DNA from: an uncultured Clostridia bacterium
GTDB taxonomy: Bacteria; Bacillota; Clostridia; Oscillospirales; Ruminococcaceae
Length of the DNA stretch: 21,848 bases
NCBI GenBank assembly: GCA_937892655.1
Contig: CALBJC010000106.1
Coordinates: 1-21,848 of the forward strand
Reading direction: 5' to 3'
Position numbers and translations under genes: made by a program
In this document: one piece after another, positions 1-7,288 of the stretch
How the letters are laid out: every line of letters starts with the position of its first letter
Position numbering within the stretch: position 1 is the first letter of the stretch
The notes under the pieces: generated by a model
What the model was told of the DNA's origin: nothing
The model's input: the letters and a program-made list of their open reading frames with translations, nothing else
Database searches by the model: none

Positions 1-1273
1 GAGTTTCCTTTTGGTTTAAAGAAACCTTTGATGGGCTTTTTCCATCCGCAATGGCACAAGCAGCTGTTTGCATAAAATCTTCTGCCAAAACCGGTAAATG
101 AAGACCTGTGATTTCCTGATAAGCTCCGTAGGTATCGGCTGTCAAAGGAATTCCCTTTTCTACCAGCCATTTTGCACCTTCCAGATTTGCTTCATCTGCT
201 ATAAATCCGGCTTCTTCCACTACCTTTTTCATCTGAGGCATCAGCTTTTCAAAATCCACCTGCTCCGGTTTCTTTGCATAATAGCCTGCCACGGAACCTG
301 CCGCATAATAGCCTCTGCCCTGACGAGAGTCTTCTGTTGCGGAATACTTTGCCGTATAAAAATTCTCCGGAGTGGGCGGAAGATTATTTTCAATCATATA
401 CTTCATGGAACCTTCCGTAAGGCTTCCGCTTTCATTTAATGTATTCCACGCCTCTGAAACAGCCGCTACATTCTCTTCGGTTAAGGGTATATCTCTTTTG
501 GCAAATTCCTTCTGAAGCTCTCTTGCGAACACTTCGCTACCGGTGATATTCTTCAAAGCTTCTTTATCTACTGTATCCGTAACAATATGTCTGCTGCTTA
601 CGAGATAGGAAAAATGGTAGAGAATCTTATTTTCAACGTTTTTCTTCCATTCTGAGTTAACATATTCATTGTATTCGTCAAGCAACATCTGTGTTTGTGA
701 GTCAAATACTGCTTTGGGAAGGGTTTGTCTTCTATGCAAAGAGTATCTTATCATCTGCTGAGTACGTTTATCCATGTTCTTGATATGATTAAACTGGTTA
801 ATATCAAGATCTCTGGATAATTCATAGCGTTGTAATTCGTATGTTTCGGGAATAATATTGAAAGAAATACGAATTATATCGCCGGCCGCCTGTATTCTGT
901 TTATGAATAGCGACAAATCTTCATTATCCTTTTCAGGATAATGCGGTGCAAGCAATTTTATTGCGTCTGATTCCTTGAATTTCTTTTTAGGAAATGCTTC
1001 AAGGAGCAGAGGAATGCAAAGAATTGCCTCTGTAAATTCTTTTTTGTTTAGGATACCTGCTTCCAATCCGTCATGGTCAAAGACAATATCTGGAGCACGT
1101 GTCCTTTCCTTTAATCTTTCGTAAACAGATGTTACGATTTTTGCTATGTCCTCCGGTGATTCTGTGGAGTGCTCATACTGCATGGTCTTTTCATAATCAA
1201 TATAGTTGATTATCAACGTTCCTTTTTCATTAGACGAAGTTTCAAGAACCGAATCTAAAACAGCAGTTATAAC
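1..1273 (-). CDS. Unidentified coding segment fused in frame behind truncated pgk; C-terminal half DUF6240-like; runs off the window edge
   Basis: Translating the minus strand in the pgk frame gives an uninterrupted reading frame from the pgk start down to base 1, so this segment has no start codon of its own and no stop inside the window. It does not resemble the phosphoglycerate kinase C-terminal domain. The first half (about 1273-600) is charged and hydrophilic with no motif I recognise. The second half (about 570-1) has repeated patterns such as IPLTEENVAAVSEAW, YMIENNLPPTPENFYTAKYS and LVEKGIPLTADTYGAYQE. These resemble DUF6240-type proteins of Lachnospiraceae, often found near flagellar genes; that assignment is from memory and tentative. 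Codon choice is richer in GGA, CCG and GCA than in pgk and shifts again near 600, so this stretch may itself join two sources. It is probably the 3' part of a different gene joined artificially to pgk. Confidence 0.5.
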
Positions 1274-2179
1274 TTCAGCAGGGATCTTGTCTGAATCAAC
1301 AACAGTTACTTCGATCTCAGCATCGATTGGATTTGGGAAATCCTTTGTGATTGTTGTATCGATAGGTAAAAGGAGCTTCTTGCCGAGCTTTTCAGCCTTT
1401 TCCATCATTTCCTTACAGTAGTCAATCTTTTCGTCATCAACGAGTGATGTACCGATTTCGTAGCCCTTAGCCTTTAAGAATGTGTAAGCCATACCGCCAC
1501 CGATGATGAGAGTATCGCACTTTTCAAGAAGGTTTGAGATAACGTTGAGCTTGTCAGCAACCTTAGCACCGCCGAGGATGGCAACGAATGGTCTTACAGG
1601 TACTTCAACTGCATTACCGAGGTATGTGATTTCCTTCTGCATGAGGTAACCTACTGCAGTTTCCTTAACAAACTTTGTAACGCCTGCTGTTGAAGCGTGA
1701 GCACGGTGAGCTGAACCGAAAGCGTCCATTACGAATACTTCGTTATCAACGAGAGCTGAGAGTTCCTTAGCGAAGTCTTCGCCGTTCTTTGTTTCTTCAG
1801 CGCCTCTGAATCTTGTGTTTTCCAAAACTACGATTTCGCCGTCTGCCATTTCAGCTACAGCCTTCTTAGCGTTTTCGCCAACAACTGTATCATCCTTAGC
1901 AAATACAACCTTTGTATTTACGAGCTCTGCAAGTCTTGCAGCAGCTGGTGCGAGTGAGAACTTGTCTTCCGGACCGTTCTTTGGCTTACCTAAGTGTGAG
2001 CAAAGAACAACCTTTGCGCCGTTTTCAACGAGCTTGTTGATTGTTGGAAGAGCAGCTGTAATTCTGTTGTCGTTTGTGATAACGCCATCCTTGAGTGGAA
2101 CGTTAAAGTCAACTCTAACGAGAACCTTTTTGCCCTTTACGTTAATGTCTTCAACTGAAACCTTGTTTAAACCTGCCAT
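1274..2179 (-). CDS. pgk: Phosphoglycerate kinase, N-terminal ~302 residues only (3' end replaced)
   Basis: Phosphoglycerate kinase transfers phosphate from 1,3-bisphosphoglycerate to ADP in cytoplasmic glycolysis. The ATG at 2179 follows an AGAGAGGA ribosome site. Family motifs are clear: VLVRVDFNVPL near residue 20, the substrate-binding SHLGKPKNG, LENTRF, a DAFGSAHR segment, LGGAKVADK near residue 200, and IIGGGMAYTF. The match continues to VVDSDKIPAE at about residue 302. There the family expects a MGLDIGP stretch, then the GPMGVFE and glycine-rich nucleotide motifs. None is present, and the frame continues into unrelated sequence. About 95-100 C-terminal residues, including much of the nucleotide-binding domain, are missing, so this product could not be an active kinase. 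Codon use is highly biased toward GTT, GCT and AAG, as expected of a highly expressed gene. Confidence 0.93.
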
Positions 2180-2217
2180 AATTGTGACATCCTCTCTTAT
2201 AAATAATTTACCTTAAA

Positions 2218-2238
2218 GGTTGTTATTTTATTAACAAC
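2218..2238 (-). promoter_or_regulatory. Leader hairpin upstream of pgk
   Basis: GGTTGTTA (2218-2225) pairs with TAACAACC (2231-2238) around a five-base A/T loop. It lies between the predicted pgk promoter and the pgk ribosome site, about 40 bases before the start codon. No T-run follows on either strand, so it does not look like a terminator. A 5' stabilising stem or a protein-binding palindrome is more plausible. Confidence 0.45.
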
Positions 2239-2250
2239 CCCATTAGTTTC

Positions 2251-2279
2251 ATTGTATACTATATTGCCATAAAATGCAA
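2251..2279 (-). promoter_or_regulatory. Sigma-A-type promoter for pgk
   Basis: Reading the minus strand, TTGCAT (2279-2274) and TACAAT (2256-2251) are separated by 17 bases. This is a good housekeeping -35/-10 pair, about 72 bases upstream of the pgk start and downstream of the degV stop. Confidence 0.55.
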
Positions 2280-2328
2280 GTATTTTTTACATAAAAATCT
2301 CACTTTTTTGATGACAATTTTCTACCTT

Positions 2329-3201
2329 TTATCTGTTCTTTGACTTGAACGCTACGCCTACTACCTTAGGACCTGCATTGATTGCAATAGCAGCACCTAT
2401 CTGAACCTTTTCTACAGGTGGATAGCCAAGCTTTTTTGTCATAATAGCCGCTACCTCATCAGCCGGAGCAATATCATCACCGTATACGATAAGGTAAGGA
2501 GTCTGAGGAATCATTTCAGCTGTTGTCATATCAACAACCTTTGGCACAACTGCCTTATCGCCTCTTACCTTTTCAGCGGTTGTAATCTCGCCCTCGCAGA
2601 TTTTCATTACCGGCTTTAAGCCAAGTACTTCGCCTACAAAAGCCGCCGCAGATGGAATTCTGCCTGACTTTTTAGCATACCTGAGAGTATACATAGCAAA
2701 GTAGATCTGAACCTTTGAAAGCCATTCCTTTACAAAGCTTACTATCTCCTTAGCGCTTTCACCCTTCTGTGCCTTCTGGGCTGCAACTACTACAGGATAG
2801 CCGTAAGCGCAGGTATAGTTTGCGCTATCGATATTATAGATATTGAACTTACCTCTTGCCTCAGGATGAGATTCATAGAAATTCTCACGCGCCATAACAG
2901 CATTGCTGTATGTAGCTGAGGCATTGGCATTTATAGTAATGTTTATAATATCTGTATAGCCTTCATTATAAATCTTTTCAAATTCTTCTTCATATTCAAA
3001 AACAGTTATCTGGCTTGTAGCAGGAATGCCATCATATGCATTTAAAATCTCAAAGAATTTTTCATTATCAAAGTCAATTCTAGAAACGTAGCTATCTTCG
3101 CCGACAGCAACCTTAAAGTTCATCATTCTGATGTTTAAGCTTTCCTCCTGCTCCTTTGTGATGTCACAAGCAGAGTCGGTCATAATAATTATCTTTGCCA
3201 C
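2329..3201 (-). CDS. DegV family fatty-acid-binding protein
   Basis: This 290-residue protein begins IIIMTDSACDIT, the DegV signature. DegV/FakB proteins are cytoplasmic and hold a fatty acid so that the kinase FakA can phosphorylate it for phospholipid synthesis. Its length is typical and the central region (ITINANASATYSNA, about residues 85-100) matches the second lipid-contact region of the family. Translation starts at GTG (3201), and its ribosome site GGAGGG lies inside the last codons of trmL, which ends one base earlier, so the two genes are translationally coupled. Whether it acts as FakB or in another lipid-binding role cannot be told from sequence; no fakA is visible nearby. Confidence 0.9.
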   Translation of the reverse strand: MAKIIIMTDSACDITKEQEESLNIRMMNFKVAVGEDSYVSRIDFDNEKFFEILNAYDGIPATSQITVFEYEEEFEKIYNEGYTDIINITINANASATYSNAVMARENFYESHPEARGKFNIYNIDSANYTCAYGYPVVVAAQKAQKGESAKEIVSFVKEWLSKVQIYFAMYTLRYAKKSGRIPSAAAFVGEVLGLKPVMKICEGEITTAEKVRGDKAVVPKVVDMTTAEMIPQTPYLIVYGDDIAPADEVAAIMTKKLGYPPVEKVQIGAAIAINAGPKVVGVAFKSKNR

Positions 3202-3202
3202 T

Positions 3203-3706
3203 TTATTCCCTCCAACTTAAATTATGTAAACTACCCTTTGTACTCAGATCGGGGTATCCCCACTGGCGCAGTATTTCATAGGTAGCTATGGCTACCGAGT
3301 TTGAGAGGTTGAGACTTCGCAGATTCTCTCTCATCGGTATTCTTGTACAACTTTTACGGTTTTCAGCCAAAAGCTCTTCAGGCAAGCCCTTATCCTCTCT
3401 GCCAAATACTATATAGCAGTTATTTTCATACTCAACATCGCTGTGAATATGCTCACCCTTTGTTGTGAAATAATAGAACTTACCATCCTTATTCTTCTCG
3501 AAAAAATCCTGCAGATTGTCATAGTAATAGATTTCAAGGCTATCCCAGTAATCAAGCCCCGCACGCTTTAATTTTGAATCTGAAATTTCAAAGCCTAAAG
3601 GGCGGACAAGATGCAGAGTAGCCCCCGTTACAGCGCAGGTTCTTGAGATATTACCCGTATTCTGCGGAATCTGAGGTTCAACAAGAACAATATTAAGTTT
3701 ATGCAT
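3203..3706 (-). CDS. trmL: tRNA (cytidine/uridine-34 2'-O)-methyltransferase TrmL
   Basis: A SpoU-class (SPOUT fold) methyltransferase that uses S-adenosylmethionine to 2'-O-methylate the wobble base of leucine tRNAs. The N-terminus (LNIVLVEPQIPQNTGNISRT) is diagnostic of the TrmL/YibK subgroup. The knot-forming C-terminal motifs are present: VFGREDKGLPEELL, then IPMRENLRSLNLSNSVAIATYE. At about 167 residues it is full length for this minimal type, which lacks an extra RNA-binding domain. I prefer the ATG at 3706; the frame can also be opened at a GTG three codons earlier, but that codon has poorly placed ribosome-binding sequence. It is the first gene of a trmL-degV pair. Confidence 0.93.
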   Translation of the reverse strand: MHKLNIVLVEPQIPQNTGNISRTCAVTGATLHLVRPLGFEISDSKLKRAGLDYWDSLEIYYYDNLQDFFEKNKDGKFYYFTTKGEHIHSDVEYENNCYIVFGREDKGLPEELLAENRKSCTRIPMRENLRSLNLSNSVAIATYEILRQWGYPDLSTKGSLHNLSWRE

Positions 3707-3745
3707 CTTCCTCACTCTTTCTATAACAAAACTACATATATGGGT

Positions 3746-3775
3746 ATTATATCACAATGACGACATATTTATCAA
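3746..3775 (-). promoter_or_regulatory. Promoter for trmL-degV
   Basis: On the minus strand TTGATA (3775-3770) is followed after 18 bases by a perfect TATAAT (3751-3746). It sits about 40 bases before the trmL start in an AT-rich intergenic region shared with the divergent small gene at 3886. Confidence 0.6.
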
Positions 3776-3885
3776 GTAATTAAATATTAATTTTATAAAA
3801 TATAGAAAATTTGGATTATTTTTATACGAATAGCTTTTACAAAATAAGCTAAAACTAACAACAGTATTAAAAAGGAGTGATTTTA

Positions 3886-4059
3886 ATGAGTATGTCATCG
3901 CTTGTAAAGGGTATCGCCGTGGGCGCTATGACGGGTGCTGTTGTTTACGCAGTATCAAATTCAAGCTCAAGACAGCGCCATAAGGTAAAAACAAATGCGG
4001 GTAAGGCTATCAAGGCAATCGGCAACGTTGTAGAGGGTATAAGCTATATGATGAGCTGA
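3886..4059 (+). CDS. Small basic protein of unknown function, 57 residues, YtxH-like
   Basis: The ATG at 3886 follows AAAGGAG at 3871-3876 with nine bases between, an excellent ribosome site; an in-frame GTG at 3877 overlaps that site and is less likely. The N-terminal half (about residues 4-22: LVKGIAVGAMTGAVVYAV) is glycine- and alanine-rich, enough for one membrane-associated helix of the kind seen in YtxH-like proteins. The second half is basic (RQRHKVKTNAGKAIKAIG). No catalytic motif is visible. It is monocistronic, with a strong terminator 15 bases after the stop, which supports it being a real gene. Function unknown. Confidence 0.75.
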   Translation: MSMSSLVKGIAVGAMTGAVVYAVSNSSSRQRHKVKTNAGKAIKAIGNVVEGISYMMS

Positions 4060-4074
4060 GGCATCTGCCACATA

Positions 4075-4108
4075 AAAAAGAGCATCACAAACAGTGATGC
4101 TCTTTTTT
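4075..4108 (+). terminator. Rho-independent terminator after the small YtxH-like gene
   Basis: AAAAAAGAGCATCAC pairs with GTGATGCTCTTTTTT around a five-base loop (AAACA). The stem is A-rich on the left and T-rich on the right, so it could stop transcription on both strands, but the plus-strand gene ending at 4059 is the obvious user. Confidence 0.9.
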
Positions 4109-4168
4109 AGTGATGATACAATATTACAATTTCTAAAGTTGATGAAAATACTATAAAAAACACACTTT

Positions 4169-4188
4169 TTGTAACAATATTATTACAA
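4169..4188. promoter_or_regulatory. Near-perfect 20-bp palindrome upstream of the mannanase (candidate operator)
   Basis: TTGTAACAATATTATTACAA reads almost identically on both strands; only one symmetric base pair differs. It lies about 20 bases upstream of a TATAAT hexamer at 4208-4213 (a second TATAAT is at 4220-4225). An operator for a sugar-responsive regulator is the natural guess. No regulator gene is adjacent. Confidence 0.5.
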
Positions 4189-4256
4189 GTTGATAGTAGT
4201 TTTACATTATAATAGTTTGTATAATACAGTTATAGAATTTAAGGAGGTAGTGTAGT

Positions 4257-5306
4257 ATGAATAAAATCGGCAAAAAAGTTGTTTCACTGATGGCGGCTTT
4301 TTCAATTCTGGCAACCGGTCTTTGCGCTTGTTCTAAGAATGAGAGCAGTACTCAGTCAACAACTTCTACAGAGTCAGACTCATCATCAGCAGTAGTCGAG
4401 GAGGTTTACGAAAGCCGCTATGCGCTTTCAAACCCTAACGCTGACAACAATGCAAAAAAGCTTTATGACTACATAAATGATATGTATGGCGAATATATGC
4501 TCACCTGTCAGCAGGAATCTACCTGGATGGGCTCACCTGACTATGAGGTTGACTACATTATGAGCAAGACAACAAAGTATCCTGCTATGCGTGGTCTTGA
4601 CTTTATGAACAACGACTTTGACGGTGTTGTTGAGCGTTCAATCGAGTGGCACGAAAAAGGCGGTATCGTAACAATCTGCTGGCATACGGGCGTCAACGGC
4701 AGCGGCTATCAGGAATCAAAGGATGATAACCCTGACTTTTCAAAGCTTCTGACAGAAGGTACTGATGAATACAACGCTATGATGAAAAGCTGGGATGAAG
4801 CGGCTGTTGCATTACAGAAGCTTCGCGATGCAGGCGTTCCTGTTTTATGGCGACCTTTCCACGAATTTGACGGTCAGTGGTTCTGGTGGGGCAAGGGCGG
4901 TGCCGAAAACTTCAAAAAGCTCTGGCAGATGATGTATGACAGATACACAAATGACTTTGGTCTTACAAATCTCATCTGGGTGCTCGGCTATTCAGGCGAG
5001 GTTAAGGATGGCTGGTATCCGGGTGACGAATACTGCGATTTCATCGGCTCTGATACTTATGATAACTCAACCCACAAAAGAGCATGGCAGAAGCTTTCAG
5101 CTATGAATACAGGCAAGCCTTTGACATTCCACGAATGCGGTAAGGTTCCATCATACTCAAGCTTTGCAGCAGACGGCTGCTTATGGTCATGGTTTATGAT
5201 ATGGCATACTGACTATATCATCGCAAATGATGTTTATAACCTCTACGAGATCTACAATCACGAAAAGGTTATCACACTTGATGAGGTTCCCGATTTATAT
5301 AACTAA
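4257..5306 (+). CDS. Glycoside hydrolase family 26 beta-mannanase, predicted lipoprotein
   Basis: Predicted endo-1,4-beta-mannosidase that cleaves mannan-type plant polysaccharide outside the cell. The start at 4257 follows a perfect AAGGAGG (4241-4247). Residues 1-25 form a lipoprotein signal (KIGKK, a hydrophobic core, then LCAC), so Cys25 would be lipidated and anchor the enzyme to the membrane. A low-complexity Ser/Thr linker fills residues 27-45. The GH26 catalytic domain follows: WHTG (142-145), LWRPFHE with Glu203 as likely acid/base, FWWGKGG (209-215), DTYDN, and LTFHECG with Glu293 as likely nucleophile. No carbohydrate-binding module or dockerin is visible; the domain fills the protein. 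It stands alone between terminators with no transporter beside it. Mannan specificity is inferred from the family; some GH26 members act on other beta-glycans. Confidence 0.93.
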   Translation: MNKIGKKVVSLMAAFSILATGLCACSKNESSTQSTTSTESDSSSAVVEEVYESRYALSNPNADNNAKKLYDYINDMYGEYMLTCQQESTWMGSPDYEVDYIMSKTTKYPAMRGLDFMNNDFDGVVERSIEWHEKGGIVTICWHTGVNGSGYQESKDDNPDFSKLLTEGTDEYNAMMKSWDEAAVALQKLRDAGVPVLWRPFHEFDGQWFWWGKGGAENFKKLWQMMYDRYTNDFGLTNLIWVLGYSGEVKDGWYPGDEYCDFIGSDTYDNSTHKRAWQKLSAMNTGKPLTFHECGKVPSYSSFAADGCLWSWFMIWHTDYIIANDVYNLYEIYNHEKVITLDEVPDLYN

Positions 5307-5308
5307 TT

Positions 5309-5346
5309 AAAAAACGCTCACTATCGGTATGATAGTGAGCGTTTTT
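5309..5346. terminator. Bidirectional terminator between the convergent mannanase and pspC genes
   Basis: AAAAAACGCTCACTATC pairs with GATAGTGAGCGTTTTT around a GGTAT loop. It sits three bases after the plus-strand mannanase stop and 16 bases past the minus-strand PspC stop, with T-runs available in both directions. Confidence 0.9.
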
Positions 5347-5361
5347 CATATTGAAGGGGTT

Positions 5362-5553
5362 TTAAAATGTTTGACTCTTTTCAGGCAGGATACAAGCGGC
5401 TACAATGTAAACCACAATACCTGCACCACAGCAGCATGAGCAAAGCACAAAGCCAAGTCTTACAAGATTAGGGTCAACATTGAAATACTCGCCTATACCG
5501 CCACATACGCCTGAAATCACCTTATTATCTTCTGTTCTGTATAATTTTTTCAT
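5362..5553 (-). CDS. PspC domain protein, 63 residues
   Basis: The N-terminus KKLYRTEDNKVISGVCGGIGEYFNVDP is the PspC signature, followed by one membrane helix (about residues 31-56, LGFVLCSC...VAACILP) containing a run of cysteines (SCCCGAG). PspC proteins sit in the cytoplasmic membrane; in other bacteria they take part in membrane-stress sensing or in LiaF-like signalling. The start at 5553 has a GAGG ribosome site. It is the last gene of the padR-HAAS-DUF4097-pspC set, 33 bases after the DUF4097 gene, and is followed by a bidirectional terminator. Its exact role is unknown. Confidence 0.92.
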   Translation of the reverse strand: MKKLYRTEDNKVISGVCGGIGEYFNVDPNLVRLGFVLCSCCCGAGIVVYIVAACILPEKSQTF

Positions 5554-5586
5554 AATATCTAACCTCTTTCTCTATTGGTCAAAAAT

Positions 5587-6618
5587 CTATCCAATCTCGA
5601 TTTTCTCGATACCTGTATCTACCTTGATGTCACCTACATCAACCTTTACATCATCGTTATTTGTTTCAACCTTGATACCGCCTACATCAACCTTTACATC
5701 ATCATTATTTGTTTCAACTCTGATGATACCCAGGTCAACAAGCACCTTCTGATTATCGAGATTTACATCGCCAACGCTTATATCAAATTCGCCCAGCCCT
5801 GCGCCGTAAAGCTTGATATCGCCTATACCGTTATCAACGTTGAATTCATAATCGCCTGATGTATTAAAATCGATACCCTTGATCTTTTCGCTACCTAAAT
5901 TACCATCAACATCAATTTCGTGGTTTGAATAATCGCCCAAAAGCTCCATCTTGATATCGCCGATACCACGTTCAATATTAACATCGCCTGTAAGCTCGCC
6001 GATAAGCTTTACATCACCGATACCGCCGTCAAGTTTAAAATTATTGAATGTTACATTCTTTGCCTTGAAATCACCGATACCGATATCAAAATCGCCCTTG
6101 ATAGCTGAAATGTTATTAAGCTCAGTTTCGCCAACGCCCTGGTCAATTACAATTGTATCGCAGACATCATAATCTGCAAATCTTATTTCACCAACACCAA
6201 GTTCAACACTTGTTGTATAAAGATCGCTGTCAGAAGGCACGATTACTGTAATTTCTGATGATGTATTGATGCCAAAGCCTAAGTTAATGTTCGGAAACAC
6301 CTTGTTTCCCTTAACGTGAGAAATTCTCAAAACGCCGTTTGAAACCTTGCAATCAAATATATCTTCATCAACATCAACAACATCAACTACTGCTGTATAG
6401 CCATCTGCAACATCGCCGCAAACGAAGTTTATATCCAGAACGTCAAGCTCGCAAACGATGCTCTGGAATTCTTCTGTTACACCAAAAGACTGTGAGTAAT
6501 CTCTGTCACCAATAATTATTGAAGGAGATCTTTCACCCATAGCATAAGCCGCACCGCACATAGCAATGCCCGCTACTATCATTATAATCGGAATAATTAC
6601 CTTAAGTGCACCTTTCAT
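5587..6618 (-). CDS. DUF4097-type membrane-anchored beta-repeat protein (adhesin-like)
   Basis: A 343-residue protein. Residues 5-27 form one membrane helix (VIIPIIMIVAGIAMCGAAYAM). The rest is a regular series of short beta-strand repeats with recurring GIGD/GVGE turns (for example DIGIGDFKAKN, DGGIGDVKLIG, RGIGDIKMEL, DNGIGDIKLY). This is the DUF4097 pattern, a stacked beta-solenoid also called putative adhesin. The N-in orientation would put the solenoid outside the cell. The C-terminus carries a 16-residue tandem repeat (see separate entry). The start ATG overlaps the HAAS gene stop by one base (TAATG), so the two are translationally coupled. Strongly acidic. In related operons this type of protein accompanies HAAS and PspC proteins in envelope sensing; that role is inferred. 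Confidence 0.85.
   Translation of the reverse strand: MKGALKVIIPIIMIVAGIAMCGAAYAMGERSPSIIIGDRDYSQSFGVTEEFQSIVCELDVLDINFVCGDVADGYTAVVDVVDVDEDIFDCKVSNGVLRISHVKGNKVFPNINLGFGINTSSEITVIVPSDSDLYTTSVELGVGEIRFADYDVCDTIVIDQGVGETELNNISAIKGDFDIGIGDFKAKNVTFNNFKLDGGIGDVKLIGELTGDVNIERGIGDIKMELLGDYSNHEIDVDGNLGSEKIKGIDFNTSGDYEFNVDNGIGDIKLYGAGLGEFDISVGDVNLDNQKVLVDLGIIRVETNNDDVKVDVGGIKVETNNDDVKVDVGDIKVDTGIEKIEIG
5635..5730 (-). repeat. Two tandem 48-bp units encoding a 16-residue repeat at the C-terminus of the DUF4097 protein
   Basis: Residues 297-312 (GIIRVETNNDDVKVDV) and 313-328 (GGIKVETNNDDVKVDV) are nearly identical, and a third, degenerate half unit (GDIKVDTG) follows. At DNA level the core stretch around ACATCATC(G/A)TTATTTGTTTC is almost exact between copies, pointing to recent duplication. 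It adds one coil of the predicted beta-solenoid per unit. Confidence 0.85.
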
Positions 6619-7283
6619 TACGCTTCAACCCCCTTTTTACCGATGATAAGATTAAATCCCTTTACTATAAGGCCTACAAGCCATTTGATAAGAGCAATAA
6701 CACCCTTGAAAAGCGGTACAAACAACAGCCAGCCAAGACCTGCCATTATAAGACCAGCTCCGCATACCATAAGGCCCTTTGAAGCGGCAAAGAAAAGTGT
6801 TATAAGACCTACTACCGCTAAAATAACACCAAGACCGCAGAATACGCAAACCAGAGTAACTGCCGCTACTGATATACCGAAAAGACCACCGATAAGACCT
6901 GTTACAAGACCTATCCATAAAGGAGATGTCAAAACGAGGATCACAATAATGAGTATGATCTCGTTTGTTGATCTTTTTGAGCCCTCTGTTTTCTGAGTTG
7001 GCGGAGGAGTAAAGGTTGTTGTAGAAACAGGCTCTCTGTTATAATCGTTGCCGTCAAATGCGCTTGATTCTTCTGCTGCTTCTGTAACCACAAATGAGCT
7101 TTCAGACTTTATTGTCTGAGCGAGCTTTTCAGGTGAGCCAAGGCTCGAGATAACTGCTGACTCGTTTTCAGCGCCTGCATCTTCAAAAAACTCTTCATAA
7201 TAGCTCATAGCTGCTGACATTTCATCAGCACTTAAACCTGACAGCGCTGTTCTGAGCCTTTGTAAGTATTCATTCTTTGTCAT
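6618..7283 (-). CDS. HAAS/DUF1700 domain membrane protein
   Basis: The N-terminal ~60 residues (MTKNEYLQRLRTALSGL, YYEEFFEDAG, SLGSPEKLAQTI) match the HAAS/DUF1700 signalling domain that is typically encoded next to PadR regulators. A Ser/Thr/Pro linker follows, then a glycine-rich membrane region with four or so hydrophobic helices (about residues 105-215). I chose the ATG at 7283, which lies about ten bases after AGGGG. The ATG at 7292 overlaps the padR stop (ATGA) but sits directly on the ribosome site. The gene overlaps padR at one end and the DUF4097 gene at the other, so the operon is tightly coupled. Proposed role, from gene association: membrane partner that relays envelope status. 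The ligand is unknown. Confidence 0.85.
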   Translation of the reverse strand: MTKNEYLQRLRTALSGLSADEMSAAMSYYEEFFEDAGAENESAVISSLGSPEKLAQTIKSESSFVVTEAAEESSAFDGNDYNREPVSTTTFTPPPTQKTEGSKRSTNEIILIIVILVLTSPLWIGLVTGLIGGLFGISVAAVTLVCVFCGLGVILAVVGLITLFFAASKGLMVCGAGLIMAGLGWLLFVPLFKGVIALIKWLVGLIVKGFNLIIGKKGVEA

Positions 7284-7288
7284 AATAA

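Noticed and set aside
98..2216. Plus-strand open frames at 98-439, 1206-1421 and 1815-2216
   Set aside because: They lie antisense to the continuous pgk-fusion frame, have no ribosome sites and show low-complexity or Ser/Thr/Phe-rich composition typical of shadow frames.
3831..3851. TAGCTT...AAGCTA inverted repeat before the small YtxH-like gene
   Set aside because: Only six base pairs in a very AT-rich stretch; likely chance, and no T-run or operator context.
5635..5730. CRISPR-like array
   Set aside because: The repeats are in-frame protein-coding units without spacers; no cas genes and no other spaced repeats were seen.
5480..6172. Plus-strand open frames with tandem repeats (about 5480-5859 and 5951-6172)
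   Set aside because: Their repeats are the antisense image of the DUF4097 solenoid repeats; no start signals support them.
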